A DNA stretch of 64,000 nucleotides from positions 22,450,975-22,514,974 of the forward strand of contig NC_079375.1 in assembly GCF_021018895.1 (NCBI RefSeq), given 5' to 3'. Shown here in pieces: positions 46,443-60,418 of this stretch; the first letter of the stretch is position 1, and every line of letters starts with the position of its first letter. The notes beneath the pieces were generated by a model. The model searched no databases, was not told the DNA's origin, and worked only from the letters and a program-made list of their open reading frames with translations. This DNA comes from Seriola aureovittata (Eukaryota; Chordata; Actinopteri; Carangiformes; Carangidae). The position numbers and the translations under genes are program-made.

Positions 46443-49400
46443 CACTGTTAAATTCATTATTACTCATTATTATTAAAAGTTATTTATTTTTATTTCATAA
46501 TATCACCAGTGCCCGCCCACCTCAGCTTTCAGCCAATCACACCTGCTCTCAGCCTTGCAGCAGACCAACCTACAGCCTCCAACTGGCTGGTAAATAAACA
46601 CAGCTACAGTACAGCAACTAACCTCTTCTTTTATCCACCTTCACACGGCTGCACATGCTACCTGAGCCAGCTAACTATCTTAGATTAGATTTATTACTTA
46701 GCAATGAAGTGAAGAGCTAGTGTTAGCATCAGCAGCTAGCTGATGATTACAGTGTTCTCAGAGAAAGACACACAACACAAAGAAGCTTTGTCCAAAAATC
46801 AATCCCTTGTTCATTAATTAACTTCTAATTATAGTAGTTATATTTATACTAAGCAGTAACATGAGATATCAGAAGTCTTCATTATCCCTGACAGCTTATG
46901 TTTCACACAACTGTAATCTTCACATCTATAAAATGTAACATGTTGCATTTATTGTTTGGCAGAAAAGCTCCCTTTTTGCTTTCTTGGAAACTTTAGAGGA
47001 CATTATATTGTGCACACTCATAATTCAGACTCTCAAATAAAATGATGGACAGCAAATGTAGGGTGCTGTAGTAAATATGAAGTGTTTTCCGACAGTCAAA
47101 GTCTCTCTCGTTTGTTTTGTTGCCAAATGTTTCCTGCTCTCTGGCAGCTGGTTAACCTGTTGGGAGGCTGAGAGCTGATGTGATTGATACTGATGACAAC
47201 TTCACTGTCATAAAAAGTGACATTATAAAACAATATGTGTCTGTTAAAAAAAAAAAAAAAAGCCATCCTGGAATAGAAACAGACTTTGGAGGGAAAATAA
47301 AAGGTGTTTTGAATAGAAATAATATAAATAAACTACAACACTCTCAACACTTTCTCACAAAATATCTGAAATGTGGTTTTGTAATATATTTTACTTCATG
47401 TATTCACATGATTATTTAAATCTTAATGTACATTCACGCGGCTTTTATGTTAAATGGTAAATTCCCATATAATTTTACCCACCAAAAAAATGAATTTGTA
47501 TACATAAGCTAGTTTTATCTGCAGTGAAATCTGCCCGAAGCTTCTTCATAATCTGATCATCTGAACTTTCTGCTGTGATCTGTCTTGCTCACTTGTCTGC
47601 AGAAACCCTGTTTGTTGCATCTGTCCCACAGTTATAGCATGAATAAATCGCTATCGCAATGCCATCTGCCATCCAGACAGATACATTTTTCATGATATAA
47701 GGATGATTACATTTAATCTTTAGATTTAGCAAGACAACATTGAGGCACTGTTATTATAGCTTGACCAGGTAACCTCTGCGCAAAACTGAACATGAGGTAA
47801 CATAATTACAGGACCTGGATTTGTGGGAAGGTTCCTGGCGGCTCATTTGTCTCATGATCCGAATTTGGCCTGAACTCAAGACACACTCAGTTCTCATACC
47901 TCTCACTCTTTTCCTTTATATACTGTGATTAAGTAAAACAAAATAATAAAAGAAATAATAAAAAATAAGAATAATTTCAATAGCTGGGATTAGAATTTGA
48001 TCCCATTCTCGCACAGAACTTGATTGAGCAGGTTATTGGAGTCACATTCCATAAACAAACTGAGGCTCTAGTATTTTATTGGTTTGTTGTTTAATCAGAA
48101 AAAAAAAAAGTCCCAGCCAGTCACAGCTGTCAGGCTCCAAAATGATGGATGTCCCACTTGACCACAGCTAGACAGTGCGTTTTATTATTTCTATCTCAGA
48201 GGGCCTAAGTGTCTGAATGTGTTTTATTCCAGAGCTTTGAAATGGCAGTCTGTCTGGCCTGCACGAAAACCTCCCTTACACTGAGAGATGTGAAATATTA
48301 AAAAAATGCAAAAATATTGTTTTTGTTGGAGGCTAAATTAAACCAATAATGGACTCAGCGTTGGACATTTGAAACCTCTGGTAGATGCATTGTAATATAA
48401 ACACCTGTTCTGAAAAGCACTTCACGTGGGACAAAAACTGATACTTGAAATACAACAGGTATGTTATGTTGCCGTAGATGTCACAGCTGCAGCTTATACG
48501 CCCATTATACAAAACAGCACTGCTAGGATTCCATTCAAAGTGTATTACCATTTTGTACACCGTCTTTTTAGCCTTCATCAAAAATGAATCACCAATAAAT
48601 GGGTTTTGTATAGTGGGAAAACCTGCTGGAGTTTAATAGCTTGAATACAATACAATAGGTTCAATGCATGGATCGTTTTCAGAATACAAAGTTGAGTGAG
48701 GGACAGTTTATTTACAACTGTGGATGGAGTCTGAATCCTGCAGCTAATATCAAAACAACTTTGCAGACTTAGCTGCAGCTGAAATCCTGAATTTTGATGG
48801 ACTCTTCTCCAGCGATGGTTGTTATTCGTGCCACGTATCACTGCGCTGCGGTCACAGCGAATGCAGCAATCTCCATGATTTCACTTTTTCCACATTTGCA
48901 TGAATTTTTATCACAGAGTGCTTTTATGTCTAACAAAACACACGTACTCTTCTTTCCTGTCCAACATAAAGTGAGATTAAAAATTCTGAATTATTTAAAT
49001 CTTTTTAAATAAATGTACATAAAAAGATGAATTTCTCCAATTTAAAACTTTAAAGCTCCTGAAAGCCTCTCACTGTGAGTAATGGGATCCTACATGATAA
49101 TAATACATTCTTCCAAAATTAGAACAGTAGCGATTATTTCACATCCTGTATTTCTGTTTGTGCTTTTCTCACTGGTTCCAGTGAGGGGGGCAAAACCAGA
49201 GCAGGTCATGTGACCCATGTGGCTTCCAGTAGTTCAAGGCGGGTGATTCAGATCCATTGTTTACCAACAGGATTTACTGACAAACAACTACTTTTAATGA
49301 ATTGTACAGCCTTGCAAACAAGTTCTTTGGATGATAAATCAATGCCTGATGTTTGAAATATTAATATATCTTTAAATTAATTGAATGAAAATATTATCTG

Positions 49401-49986
49401 ACTTTCAGATGCCAGTATTAATATTGATCTGTACATTAAATTAAATGAAGTAGTTAAGCACTTCTATTAATATAGCTTACTTAAAGGGCCCCCATTCATT
49501 CAGGTATACTGATGTTTTTGCTCATCTCATACCTTGTAACAAATCACTAGACTGCGACACTGCGAACATAATGAAAATCATTTAATGATGTTGGGGGAGG
49601 GGGACGAGTGTGAGGAGTGTTACCCTGCAGGAGCCTGTTATATTATTAAATAACACCTGTTAGTAAGTTAATGATACAACATGTTAGGTTCCCTGATGTA
49701 AAAAGACTCAGCCAAAGACTGAGAGTCCGGTAAAATAAAGATTAAACAACTAAAATAATAATAATATATAGAATAATATTCTAGTGTTCAGTGTAATCAG
49801 TTATTTACCACACAGCCTGTAAACTGAAAAAAACTATTCATTATCAATATGTTTTCGTTATTATATTTTAAATAGTCTACATCAATATGATCCTCGCCAG
49901 CCAACACTCACCATCACATTATGTTGCGCATGACTGAACATCGCTATTTCAACGCTACCAAGCTCCTAATGCTATTCCGTACTAAA

Positions 49987-50021
49987 CATCGTAAGCCAGG
50001 AGCCTTACCTGGCTTACGATG
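49987..50021. repeat. Perfect 14-bp inverted repeat with 7-nt loop
   Basis: CATCGTAAGCCAGG (49987-50000) and CCTGGCTTACGATG (50008-50021) are exact reverse complements separated by agcctta. It lies in DNA that looks repeat-derived. Confidence 0.7.
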
Positions 50022-50545
50022 AAGCCTCTGCAGCAGACATGTTTCTAATACTAATTTAACGTCCATAAAATACCCTGTAATATGGCGGCTGTTAATATTT
50101 CCTAAATCATTTCACAACACTAATCCTGTTGATGAAATAACATTCAGCTCTGGTCTGTTTTCACGTACATTAGCTAGCTAGTAAAGTCTGTTAATCTGTT
50201 AATCTGCTGGATGGTAAGGAGCTCAAACGCTGTAAAACATAGTGTTAATATCCTGTGATAGTTGTGGCTGATGTCAACTTCTTACCTTACAAAACTAAAG
50301 GCGCTACAACTCTGCAGCACGGATGCTGCCGGTCACCCAGTGTTTGGAGCTGTTCGGCGTCTCCATTGTCGCCATTGCTGGAAAAACAAAACAAAAAACA
50401 CCGGCCTTATGGTTTCAGTGGAGATGTCGTCACTCTAATCTACTCTGGTCACATACTTCTGCGTGTCAGGATTTAGAGACATTTGAATGGGAATCTGGTG
50501 ACAGTTGGTAGGTCGTCTCGTCACTGTCAGTCTAATCTGATCAAA

Positions 50546-50593
<48 letters not shown>
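50546..50593. repeat. (CA)24 microsatellite
   Basis: Forty-eight bases of uninterrupted CA in the second visible intron. Confidence 0.97.
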
Positions 50594-50595
<2 letters not shown>

Positions 50596-52884
50596 ACTAA
50601 CGTGATGAAGCAGATTAACTGACTTTTAGGATGTTAAACTCCAGTATAATACATAATAATACATAATACGTAATATCATAAGATGTTCTGTGAATTTTTG
50701 ATCTTGCTTAATTAGTCATAACCGCTGAAGTTATTGGTTCACGGGTTGTAAAAGCAGCGAACACAAACAGAATAAGACCTCTCATGTGCAACAACAACAA
50801 ATTATTAAGATACTATTAGAGGTGATACATTTTATTCCCTCATTGCTAAACTCTGTGGTAAATTATCACAATCAAGTACATTTTCATCAACACCTTCATG
50901 ACTTGTGGTTACACACAAGGTGAGATTTCATTTCACATGGAATGGGCCAATATTCAGGCTGGTTTGCATTCACTCACAATACTGTGGTATTACACTGGCA
51001 GTTTCATTTTTAATGAGCCGCGCTGATATTGCATTCAAAATGAGACACTCCTTGTGCCTCGGGCCAAATTATAGCATTTAATGTACTAGAATTAAGTAAA
51101 AAAAGAGTTTAACCTGCTGTAGGTCTAATGAATAAACACTTTGGTGATGCATGTCCATATGATATGTTAATAAGAGGTCCTTTTCATCTTTTCTGTGTTT
51201 TTCTCAAGGCTTTACAAAGGCAGAGTATTCTGAGAGCCACTCTGCAAACATTTATTAATGGTAGAAATCTGGCAAACCGGATTGCAACAGCAGGAGGGAG
51301 GAAAGTGAAATATCCCCACCTGCGCTGATTCTACAGAGCTTTATATTCATGTAGCATGAGTCAGAATACAAGCACCTGGGGATTCCTGGTTGCCCTTTTT
51401 CAGATTGTAAAACCCAGCTATAGTTTCTTCAGTGCAGTTGTAAGCTAAAAGCAGGACAAACCGAAGGACATCTTTTCTGCTATACTTCCTTTTATATGTA
51501 GGTCACATGCTTTTCCTCAGCAGTCTCATAAAAAACACTGTTGTGTATCAGAGTGGGATACAGAAACAGCACTAAACCACAATATACAAAACAAAAATTA
51601 ATGTTAAAAAGTGCATTATATGGTTTTTGTAAAAGTTTTATATGAGTGCTCAAATGCACTTGCTCTCCACTTTCTGTCGGGAGCAGCCAGGTCAGGCGGT
51701 GCTGTTCAATTTTATTACTCTTTTTAGCATGAAATTGCATCTCTGTTTCCGCCTGCTCATACCACGTAGAGAAAATTTCATGGCTGGAGTTGGCGGATGT
51801 GCACGCTCCTTCACGCACTTCTCCCAAACCCCAAAAATCAAATGGGAATATAATTTAAATGCAATGCAGACAGAATCAGTAATGGATAGATTAATGGGAG
51901 ATTTTTATTTTTTATTTTTTTAACAATACTGTCTCCACTAGCACAGCTGCTTGCAGGATGTGTGAGGCCCACCCCCCCTTGTCTTGAAGAAATACCTGTA
52001 GCCATCAGGAATGAGACAGACAGTACAGACAGTATGTTCCATCTGTAGTCTCTAATTTAAGGGATGTGCGGCTTGTAATTATACACGGGTCAAAACAGTG
52101 CGGGTTATTATGATGATAATATGGTTATTCTTATTATGGGGAGCGCTCAGGTTATGTAATCATGTAAATGGCTTAAACAGCCTATTGTTTTTATCTCTGT
52201 TATTTGCAGTTGTTGCTTGATTATGTGCATATAAATGTATATCATAGAGATATTACTAACTGGATCCAACATATTTAATCACTTTAGCATACAAAAGAGA
52301 GTACAAATAAAAACAGCTTTTATTGTACTATGGAAAAGGAAGACATAATCTGCCTATTAGGGTTGCTGTCTGTTCACATTTGAGTCGAGTACATTCAGCT
52401 CTTTTTCTGGAGAGAGAAAGCAGCAGCAGTTTTTTTTTTTTTCAGCAGCCTGGACTTTTCCTCTCAGCTCATCAGGAAACTGTTTCCTGCTTTTAAACAG
52501 GACGAGAAGCACGACATGATTGGCCGTAACCGGAAAACCCGCCCCGGCTCCTACCTGCAAATAATCTATTCCGCCCACTAATAACGTATTCATATCGCTC
52601 GAGCCTCTTTTTCCACATTGCACCGTGGACCAAAATTAGTGGGACACACACACACATACACACACACACCCCTGCGCCAGCACTGCACTCGCACCTCTTG
52701 TTTGTACCTGCGCCGAGTGTCAGGAAAATAGAGCCCTCGGTTTGTGAAGCAATAAACTGTGAAATTCTTTTACTGTAGCAGGAATGGCGGATTCTTCGAA
52801 ATTAATAAATGTAACCACCATGACATCCAAGGTAAAAACTATCCAACAAAAGTTGATTCTGGAGACTTAAGCTGTAGAACGTAA

Positions 52885-53316
52885 AGGTTCCATATTGTGT
52901 AAAGGTAGATCTCCATTTTTTTTGATTATAGATCAGGTTTAGGTTCTACATTAATACTGTTAACGTATAGAAGTGCTCCATCCACGGAGAAATGCACACA
53001 GAGCCGTATTTAGAAACTGAACCTGTAAATGAGCCGTCAGGACTTCTTTAACTTTGTGATGTCACAACAAAGCAGTCACCGCTCTCAGCCATGTCCCAAG
53101 CCCCGCCCACCTGGAGCCACCATCTTGCAGGATTTGGTTTCTCAGAGCCTCCTCTCTTCTGATTGGCTGACTGACCTGTCGTTTAGAGCTCCAGAGAGAA
53201 GCCTGAGAGAGGAGATGTAAAACTACATTGAGATGGTTTTTGGTTCTTAAAACCACAAATATATCATTTAATGGATCAACACTTCAAATAAAACAGTGTG
53301 TAAAATGTGGGACCTT
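52885..53316 (-). mobile_element. TTAA-flanked MITE, copy 3 (reverse orientation)
   Basis: Reverse complement of the family at 4427-4891 and 33380-33838. It starts AGGTTCCATATTGTG and ends AAATGTGGGACCTT, followed by TTAA (53317-53320); the left target site is decayed to gtaa. It keeps 'gtgatgtcacaac', 'ccccgcccac' and 'cttctgattggctg', but the other hairpin arm is lost. It sits in the second visible intron. Confidence 0.75.
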
Positions 53317-53741
53317 TTAAAAAAATATATATAAATAAGAAATAATATAAATAAGGAATGATAGTGGATGATAAAATGATCTGCCATTCTTAATAAATTC
53401 ATTCTTACTTAAAAGGTGGCGAGAGAGGTGCATGTCACAGCCACAGTGACCTGATAATATTCCTGTGACTGCAGAAGGATCATGCTCAGTGTGACAGGAG
53501 TGCTTGGAATAGAAATGAAATAAGATGTAAGAGCAGAGATAAGGGCAGGTGGCGGTGGTTGGGGGTGTTGCGCTCATATTGCAGTGACATGTTGGAGTGA
53601 CAATTACTGTCTGAGATTGTAATTCAGAGCATGGCTGCCAGTGAGTGTCTCTAGGAAACAGTTTGTATGTACAAAAGTACTCTAATCTCCATTTAAACTC
53701 CGCTCTGCCCCTGGAAAATGAGTTCTACTTTGAAGAGCACT

Positions 53742-53759
53742 CTTGCTTTTAAAAGCAAG
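53742..53759. repeat. Perfect 18-bp palindrome
   Basis: CTTGCTTTT and AAAAGCAAG meet without a loop. About 40 bases downstream a 10-bp tandem repeat (aatttgccag twice) occurs at about 53787-53807. Confidence 0.7.
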
Positions 53760-54276
53760 GAGAATTGCTTTCAGGAAAACTTTTGAATTTGCCAGAATTT
53801 GCCAGAAAAGACCAGTATTACTTTAAATAATTCACCCCTAAACTGGTTAGTTTAGAAATGTTAGTTTTAAAAATGTGGAGCAAATTTGGCCAGAGGGTCC
53901 TCTCCATCCCCCTCGTAAAGGTTTTTCCAAACATCAAAGTTCCTCCTGTGCTGAATTGTTTAATTCAGATTAGAGTAATGACCCTGCCAGCAGCCTGGCA
54001 GAGCACGGCCCAAGGAGAGGGGTTTGATGGAGACGGGCACTGTTTAGTAATCCTATCAGCTGCCCGATGAGTGTCTGCTCCTCATAGCAGCTCAGTGTTC
54101 AGATTGAGTTGTTCAGTCAATCATGGATTCAATATTTACTTGACAATTCAATATTTACCAAGGCGCTTTGCAGCACTCGTGACAGAGGAGATAGTGCTGC
54201 GGTGAGGATTCTATCAAAGACTCGTTACATGAGACATTTAAGGGTGATGGAGGGAAGGGGAGGGGGGAGGGAGAGC

Positions 54277-54296
54277 GGGGGGGGGGGGGGGGGGGG
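54277..54296. repeat. Poly-G run (G20)
   Basis: Twenty G bases, preceded by further GGGGAGGGG purine-rich sequence. The length is likely variable and may be imperfectly assembled. Confidence 0.9.
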
Positions 54297-54485
54297 TGTC
54301 TCATCTACAGCGATGAGACACTGGTGCAACGTGCGCTGGAACTGAGCCAGTTCCCCGTTTGAAAGTTGTGTCTGCAAAGCGTTTTGTGTTGGTTTCACTT
54401 GACTGGGTATAAATATCTTGCCAGATGTGAAGCTACGTTCAGGGAGAGTGACTCACATTTAAAATTTAACCTTGACAGTACACAT

Positions 54486-54489
<4 letters not shown>

Positions 54490-54533
<44 letters not shown>
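54490..54533. repeat. Compound (TA)n(TG)n microsatellite
   Basis: A TA array (54491-54519) passes directly into a TG array (54520-54533). Confidence 0.95.
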
Positions 54534-55581
54534 ATATGTGTACAGTACAGTATGAATAGAGGAATAATCTCTCCTCCTTTTCCCAACAGGAAATATGTCT
54601 TATGCTGAAAACATGTGTTCCAGATGATATTTGATCCTTGTGGAGTGTGACTGGCTGTATTCCACGGCTGGCAGGCTGCATACCAATAGATTTGCCTCTG
54701 CCTTGCACTTGTTACATTAACCTCAGAGCCAAACCGTTTGATCCCTGTGTCTGATTACTTTTAACGGCTGTCAGAAGAAACATTTCTGCCTACTTATCTA
54801 CTCATGTCCCTTTGCACTTATCTACAATGCATATAGTGAGAGGGAGAAAAGGCTAAAACATAAAGAGATTCAATAGCAGACTTTGTAGTTTTATGCCAGT
54901 CTGTGAGTGAAACTGGTGTGGTGTGCGAGCTCTTTGAAATAAAAACAGAAAGTGCTGTAACTGGATTTTTTTTTTTTTTTAAGCTGGCTGGAAAATTGTG
55001 TGAAATGAAGAAAGAAATCAGAACTGGGGATGGATTAGAAATAATGGCCAAACATCTGAAAACAGGTTGAAAACAAGCTGCCTCCTCTCCTCTGTGTCTG
55101 ATTTCACTGGGTGTCACTGTCTTACTGTGTCTCAGTTCCACATATCACTAAGAGTCGCCCATGTGCTGCGCAGCAATAGTCACACTGTGCTGTTTTTTCT
55201 GGTGTAGTTGAACATGAAATTTTTAGCCAACAGCTGTCAATCACTACGACTTTGCCACAGCTGATTAAACTTTGCCAAGAGATTTAAGATTTAATTCGAA
55301 TTTAATTCTTGTTTTCTTGTTTTCTGAGATCTTCCCTGAGGTGTCTCGCTACCGTCTACAATTTGCGTGTTGTGTTTTTTTTTTTTTTTCTTTCTTTTAA
55401 TTTTTTGCAGCTGTGAGCAGCTCCTTCATTTCCTTTGGGCCTCGCATTGTAAGACAGGAGAGCACGTAGACAACACACTCAGTTTGTTGTTATGAATGCT
55501 GAGAGACTTGACAACAACTTCAGTTTATTTCGGCTTGTGTCTTATTTTTGTAAGGTTGACAGTCATTTCTGTGAGATAAGT

Positions 55582-55621
55582 ACACACACACACATGCGCG
55601 CGCACACACACACACACACAC

Positions 55622-55670
<49 letters not shown>
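55582..55670. repeat. Compound CA/CG/CA microsatellite
   Basis: A CA array with a short alternating TGCGCGCG insert and one interrupting CAA. The whole is alternating purine-pyrimidine DNA of about 89 bases. A C15 run lies downstream at 55797-55811. Confidence 0.93.
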
Positions 55671-55671
<1 letters not shown>

Positions 55672-56597
55672 AACTCTGTCGCTCCCTCTCAGACTCTCTG
55701 TGGTACAATCTTTGCAGACTTTACACCTGCCATCTGTTGATAACTCCTCTGATTCTTAACTACCTGTAATGGATCTGCAATGAGATGATGCCATGCCCCC
55801 CCCCCCCCCCCTCCCGCTCTCCTTACACACATTCCCATACACACATTTACACACACACACACACACACACTCCCCCGATCTTTCACAGTGATAGTGTCAT
55901 GGCTTTGATCAGAAATAAAGCAGCAGCTGCTCCCACAAATCCCCTTCTTCCTCCTGTCTTGTCTAGTTTGGGTCCCGCTGGGAATCGTCGCTCCCCCTGC
56001 ACTTGTCTATAAATATAGATCCAATGGAGACTCTACATACACTGATTTTGATATATTTATACATTTCAATTTTTTGTCAGCAAATTCAAAAAATAAATAA
56101 ATAAAAAATTCCACTGCCCAATTGACACCCCATGAGCCGTAGAGGGGAGGTTTAAAGGGAGTGAGAGGGGAGGACCAGGGAGGAGACGAGAAGGAGCTGG
56201 AGACAGAGATGAAGAGAAATGAAGTGAGACAGAGGGAGTCAAGGGGGGAGAAAGAAAGAGGAAGGTGAGCAGCAGGAGAGAGGAGGGAGGAGGTGAGTGA
56301 GGAGGAGGAGGGGGGATGTGGGGGGGGATAAAGTATTTTGTCACAGTGCCGTCGGAAAGAGATTGAAAAAGGAGTGTTTGAGGAGGACGGAGGTTGCCTT
56401 GATATAAAGCTTTCTCATGCTCTTAAAGTGCTGCTCTATTCTATTCACTCAGTTTCAGCTCCACCTTGTTTTGACTCTGTCTTCTTTTCCTCCCCCCCTC
56501 CTTCTTCTTTTATCATTTCTTTCTTTTCTTATTGCCCTCTCCTCTTCTTCATCTTCCTCATCTCCTCTCCTCCCTCCCCCGTCTATCCTCCCTACAG

Positions 56598-56717
56598 GCA
56601 CGTCTATAATCCAGGTGACAGCAACAGATGCTGATGACCCGACTTATGGGAACAGCGCCAAGCTAGTGTACACACTGGTGCAGGGCCAACAGTACTTCTC
56701 TGTCGATCCCCAGACAG
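56598..56717 (+). CDS. cdh24: Cadherin-24-like, coding exon 3: first part of EC2
   Basis: This 120-base exon (phase 1 in, phase 1 out) completes Gly602 and encodes residues 603-641 plus one base of Gly642. The peptide [20 protein letters not shown] contains the DxD calcium motif (TDADDP) at the EC1-EC2 boundary, and is followed by [10 protein letters not shown] and YFSVDPQT, both near-invariant in type II cadherins. Acceptor tacag and donor gtgagt are canonical. The length matches the usual type II exon. Because both ends are phase 1, skipping it would remove 40 residues without a frameshift, but would damage the calcium site. Confidence 0.95.
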
Positions 56718-57086
56718 GTGAGTGTGTAGATATATCATTGTGTGTGTGTGTATATGTGTTTGTTCCCATCACAACTCACATGGGTGGAGAAACGTAAAAG
56801 TTGCGCAGATGTCGGAAAGCAAATACACACACACTCTGCAGAAAAGCAAATATACTCAAGATGGTGAAAAGCAAACAAGTGAATTCAGCTCTGTATCATG
56901 AACGACACACACATACAGTGCTGAACGTGTGTGTGTGTGTGTGTGCATGGATACGATCAAAGGGACACACATACACACTTGTATGCACAGTACACGTGTG
57001 TGTGTGTGTGTGTGTGAGTGTACAAACACAGGTAGAGTTAAACATCTGAGAATGTGTGGAGCTGTATGCACAACCAGAGTAACATG

Positions 57087-57087
57087 T

Positions 57088-57168
<81 letters not shown>
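57087..57168. repeat. Compound (TC)n(CA)n microsatellite
   Basis: TC units, once interrupted, run to 57133, followed by GTACACACACGCGCG and a CA array to 57168. Confidence 0.93.
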
Positions 57169-57286
57169 TACATACATTCAAACTAACACCCCCCTCCTGT
57201 GCATCCCTAGTTCTCTTGTCACACTTAGTCATCCATCTTTTCCACTTCCCTTTTCCCTCTTGTGCCCCCTCAGACACCTTCCTGTT

Positions 57287-57329
<43 letters not shown>

Positions 57330-57653
57330 CACCCCCTCACTCCCTCTCCCAGTGTTCCTCCTCCCTGGTTCGCTCCAGTATGAGTTGGCAGAAATATATT
57401 CATGCTGCCAGGGCCTGTGTACGCTGAACAAAACACAGCAGCAGCCTAATGTTATTATTTCTGGATGAAGCAAAAACAGAAAGACGTGTTCAAAGAGAGA
57501 TGTCAGCAAAGGTTTGTGAACTATTACACAGGACAGATTACAGAGGGCTCAAAGGACCTGTCTGCTGTGCGCGTTCTCAATATGCCTCTGTGTCACACAT
57601 GTCACCCAAGGGCAAAAAGTTTATTGTGCAGCGGATGGAGAGGGTGGAGGGTG

Positions 57654-57656
<3 letters not shown>

Positions 57657-57709
<53 letters not shown>
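57657..57709. repeat. Compound (TG)n(TA)n microsatellite
   Basis: TG units to 57692 followed by TA units to 57709. Confidence 0.93.
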
Positions 57710-58611
57710 GTATATTTATTCCATTATGAATACTTTTTTAGCATCATACCTTTGGGGGAAATGATAGCTCAGTTGATTCAGAAATGGAGTTCAAACTACG
57801 TAACGCTTTAGAAGCTGTTTTGATTGACAGCAGGCGCAGAGAAACTTTAGCTCACAATGTGGCTGCTGCAGTTTTTTTTTTTCCTGCTTGTGAGCGTTTA
57901 TTTTCCCCACATGGGTCACAGGTGGCCGATACTTGTGTTTTGCTCATTGGATGTCAACGTCTAGTAATTGAATGCTCTGACATGTGAGGACCTCTGCAAC
58001 AGGCAACGGCGCTTTTTTGAAATGTTAATTGGGGAATATAAGACTAATTCCACCCAGCGTGTATTAACCGTGACACTATGCTATTAGATGAGCTTTAGTA
58101 TTCTGAGCATGTCCGCTCTCTTCTCCCCTCGTCTCTCCGCTCTCTCTATCTCCCTTTTTCAATCACCCTGTTTCTCATCAGCTCCATCACCAAAGGTCTT
58201 ATTCAAAATGTTCACTTGCAGCCGAGCGCATTCGCTCATACATGCAGTTTGTTTTGCTTACGAATTCCGCTCAGAAACCTCGACGTATTCCTGCCGCTTC
58301 GTTAGCATTCAGAACAGCCCCATGTTGAATGTGATTCACCTTGAGCTGCCAAGTCATCCAGGCCGGTGTTTTGGCTGATGCCGGGTGAAAGCAGCCAGCA
58401 CTTGATGTGCAACATCCAATCATATGTAGCAGAATGAGGCCATTTCCACAGAGGAGGTGATCGATGTTGAATGCGTGTAAATGATGCGTCTTGGTGTGCG
58501 CCGTTAAAGAGTGTGAGATACAGAACGAGATTTTACGCTCTGTCAGCATGTCCACCTGTCGCCGTGCGCTGATTTATTTTTTCCATGTGAGCCTCCTCAC
58601 ACACTTGTGTT

Positions 58612-58656
<45 letters not shown>

Positions 58657-60418
58657 TTCTGTGCGGCGTTAATGGGACATGAAGTGACACATCGTCGCTG
58701 CCACATGGAAACTGAATGTCTCCAAAATGTCAGAAAAGCTGTCGGGTTTCTCTTCAGCCTGGTGACTCTGAGGTTTGATGTTGACCAATAGGTTTGATCT
58801 TAGAACTTAATCAATTAGAGTGTCAATATTTTCATCACTAAAACTGAAGCCACTGTCTGGACTTTTCACACAGCAACCGCCTGATGACCTTTTGCGTTTG
58901 ATGATGATCAAGCAGCTGCTGACAGCTTCACGGTGCAGCATACAGCCTAATTAGATTAATTACCTAAATAACTATAAACCCTATTACTTCAGTAACAAGG
59001 AGTTCAGTATCTAATAGAAGTGGGCACCACATTCTAACCAGACACACTTTATAAAGGGTTGTAACTAATGGATTCACTGATGGCTACTAAATGATTTATT
59101 ATTACTTCATAAATCAGTAATTATAGCTGAACTGATACTGGCTCTCTGAGGCTGATACAGATAAAGTATTTGAGAAGAAAATGCAAAAATAAAATAATTA
59201 TATGCTTCTATATATATATCTCATATATATATTTATATGTTAAACACATCATAATTATTAGGATCTCTTAGATTATTTTTTCCTTTTCCTATTGAATAGG
59301 ACATCTGACAGTGTAAGATGCTCTTGTGTGGCCAAATTACATAATGGAAAGGCTGTTTCTAAATCAAGTTAAATATGTCTGTGGCATTTCTGTGCTGCAA
59401 CGTCTCGTTACATAATGGCTGACAGATGCTGATATATCTGCAATAGGACAATATCAGCTGACATATTGGCCCAGCTGATTTACTGGTCTGTCACCGTCTC
59501 TAACAAGCCATTAGCAAGAACAACGTCGGGTTTCCCGGTTTGTGAAAATACATATGGCCGCAGCAAACCTCACTGTGTCCTTTGTGTCTCTTTAATCCAT
59601 CGACACGACTCCTCTAATGGACCAGTTGCCTTCTAGAAAACAGCTGCAGAGCATCTGGAACAAACTCTATTAAATAACAATGCATTAACATTAAATGGCC
59701 TATTGGAAACAAGAAACCCATAACCTTTTATTAATGACTTACTCACATGTGTAACTGCAGTCTTTAATAATGGGCCATAACTTTCTAAGCTAATAATGGG
59801 TGGTCATATCATAATAAGCGATGGCGTCTATTAAGATTAAATCCACCACTTTCTTTATAATCAGCCCTCAGGTCTGATGTTATATACGTTAGTATGTCAT
59901 TAATAAAGATTTAAATTATAAAATGTGTTAATAAATTAACTGTACTTTGCATTTCTGGATTGAGAGACAAAGCAGGCTAGACCTAAAATCATTATTGTTA
60001 CTGATCCTCAGGGCAATAAATGATTTATTAAACATTAGGAATGCCTTCAGTTGCAGCTTGTAAACAGCTTGCCTTATTAGAGAATGGTACCTCAAATGTC
60101 TGATAAATAGCTAAACAAACTGTGATACCACTCTTGTATCTTTTCAAGATAACTCTGTTGTTAGAAATGTGAATAGAGCTGGACCAGATCCCAGTGTGCC
60201 GGGAGCTTTTGTTCCAAAAACAGAGCACAGGCCAGAAAGTATATTTTGGAAGCCAGAAGGTTCAGAGCCTGGTAATCACGAGTCATAAATATTGATCAAA
60301 AAACCCTTTTAGTCATGCATAGATTTATTATGGTCATTTTGCTGCCATTTCGCCACATTAAAAACTTTATTATCCTTGCTTTAAATGCTTCATGGCCACC
60401 CTGATGCTACTCTGTGTC

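Larger units (their letters stand above)
46158..56597 (+). other. cdh24: Intron within the start of EC2 (10.4 kb)
   Basis: It begins GTAAGG and ends in a pyrimidine tract of more than 100 bases before CCTACAG; phase is 1. No other gene is recognised. It contains a (CA)24 array (50546-50593), a TTAA MITE copy (52885-53316), G20 (54277-54296), TA/TG arrays and a large CA array (55582-55670). It also has a 14-bp hairpin at 49987-50021 and an 18-bp palindrome at 53742-53759. The part 49480-50520 looks like old repeat DNA without clear ends. Confidence 0.85.
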
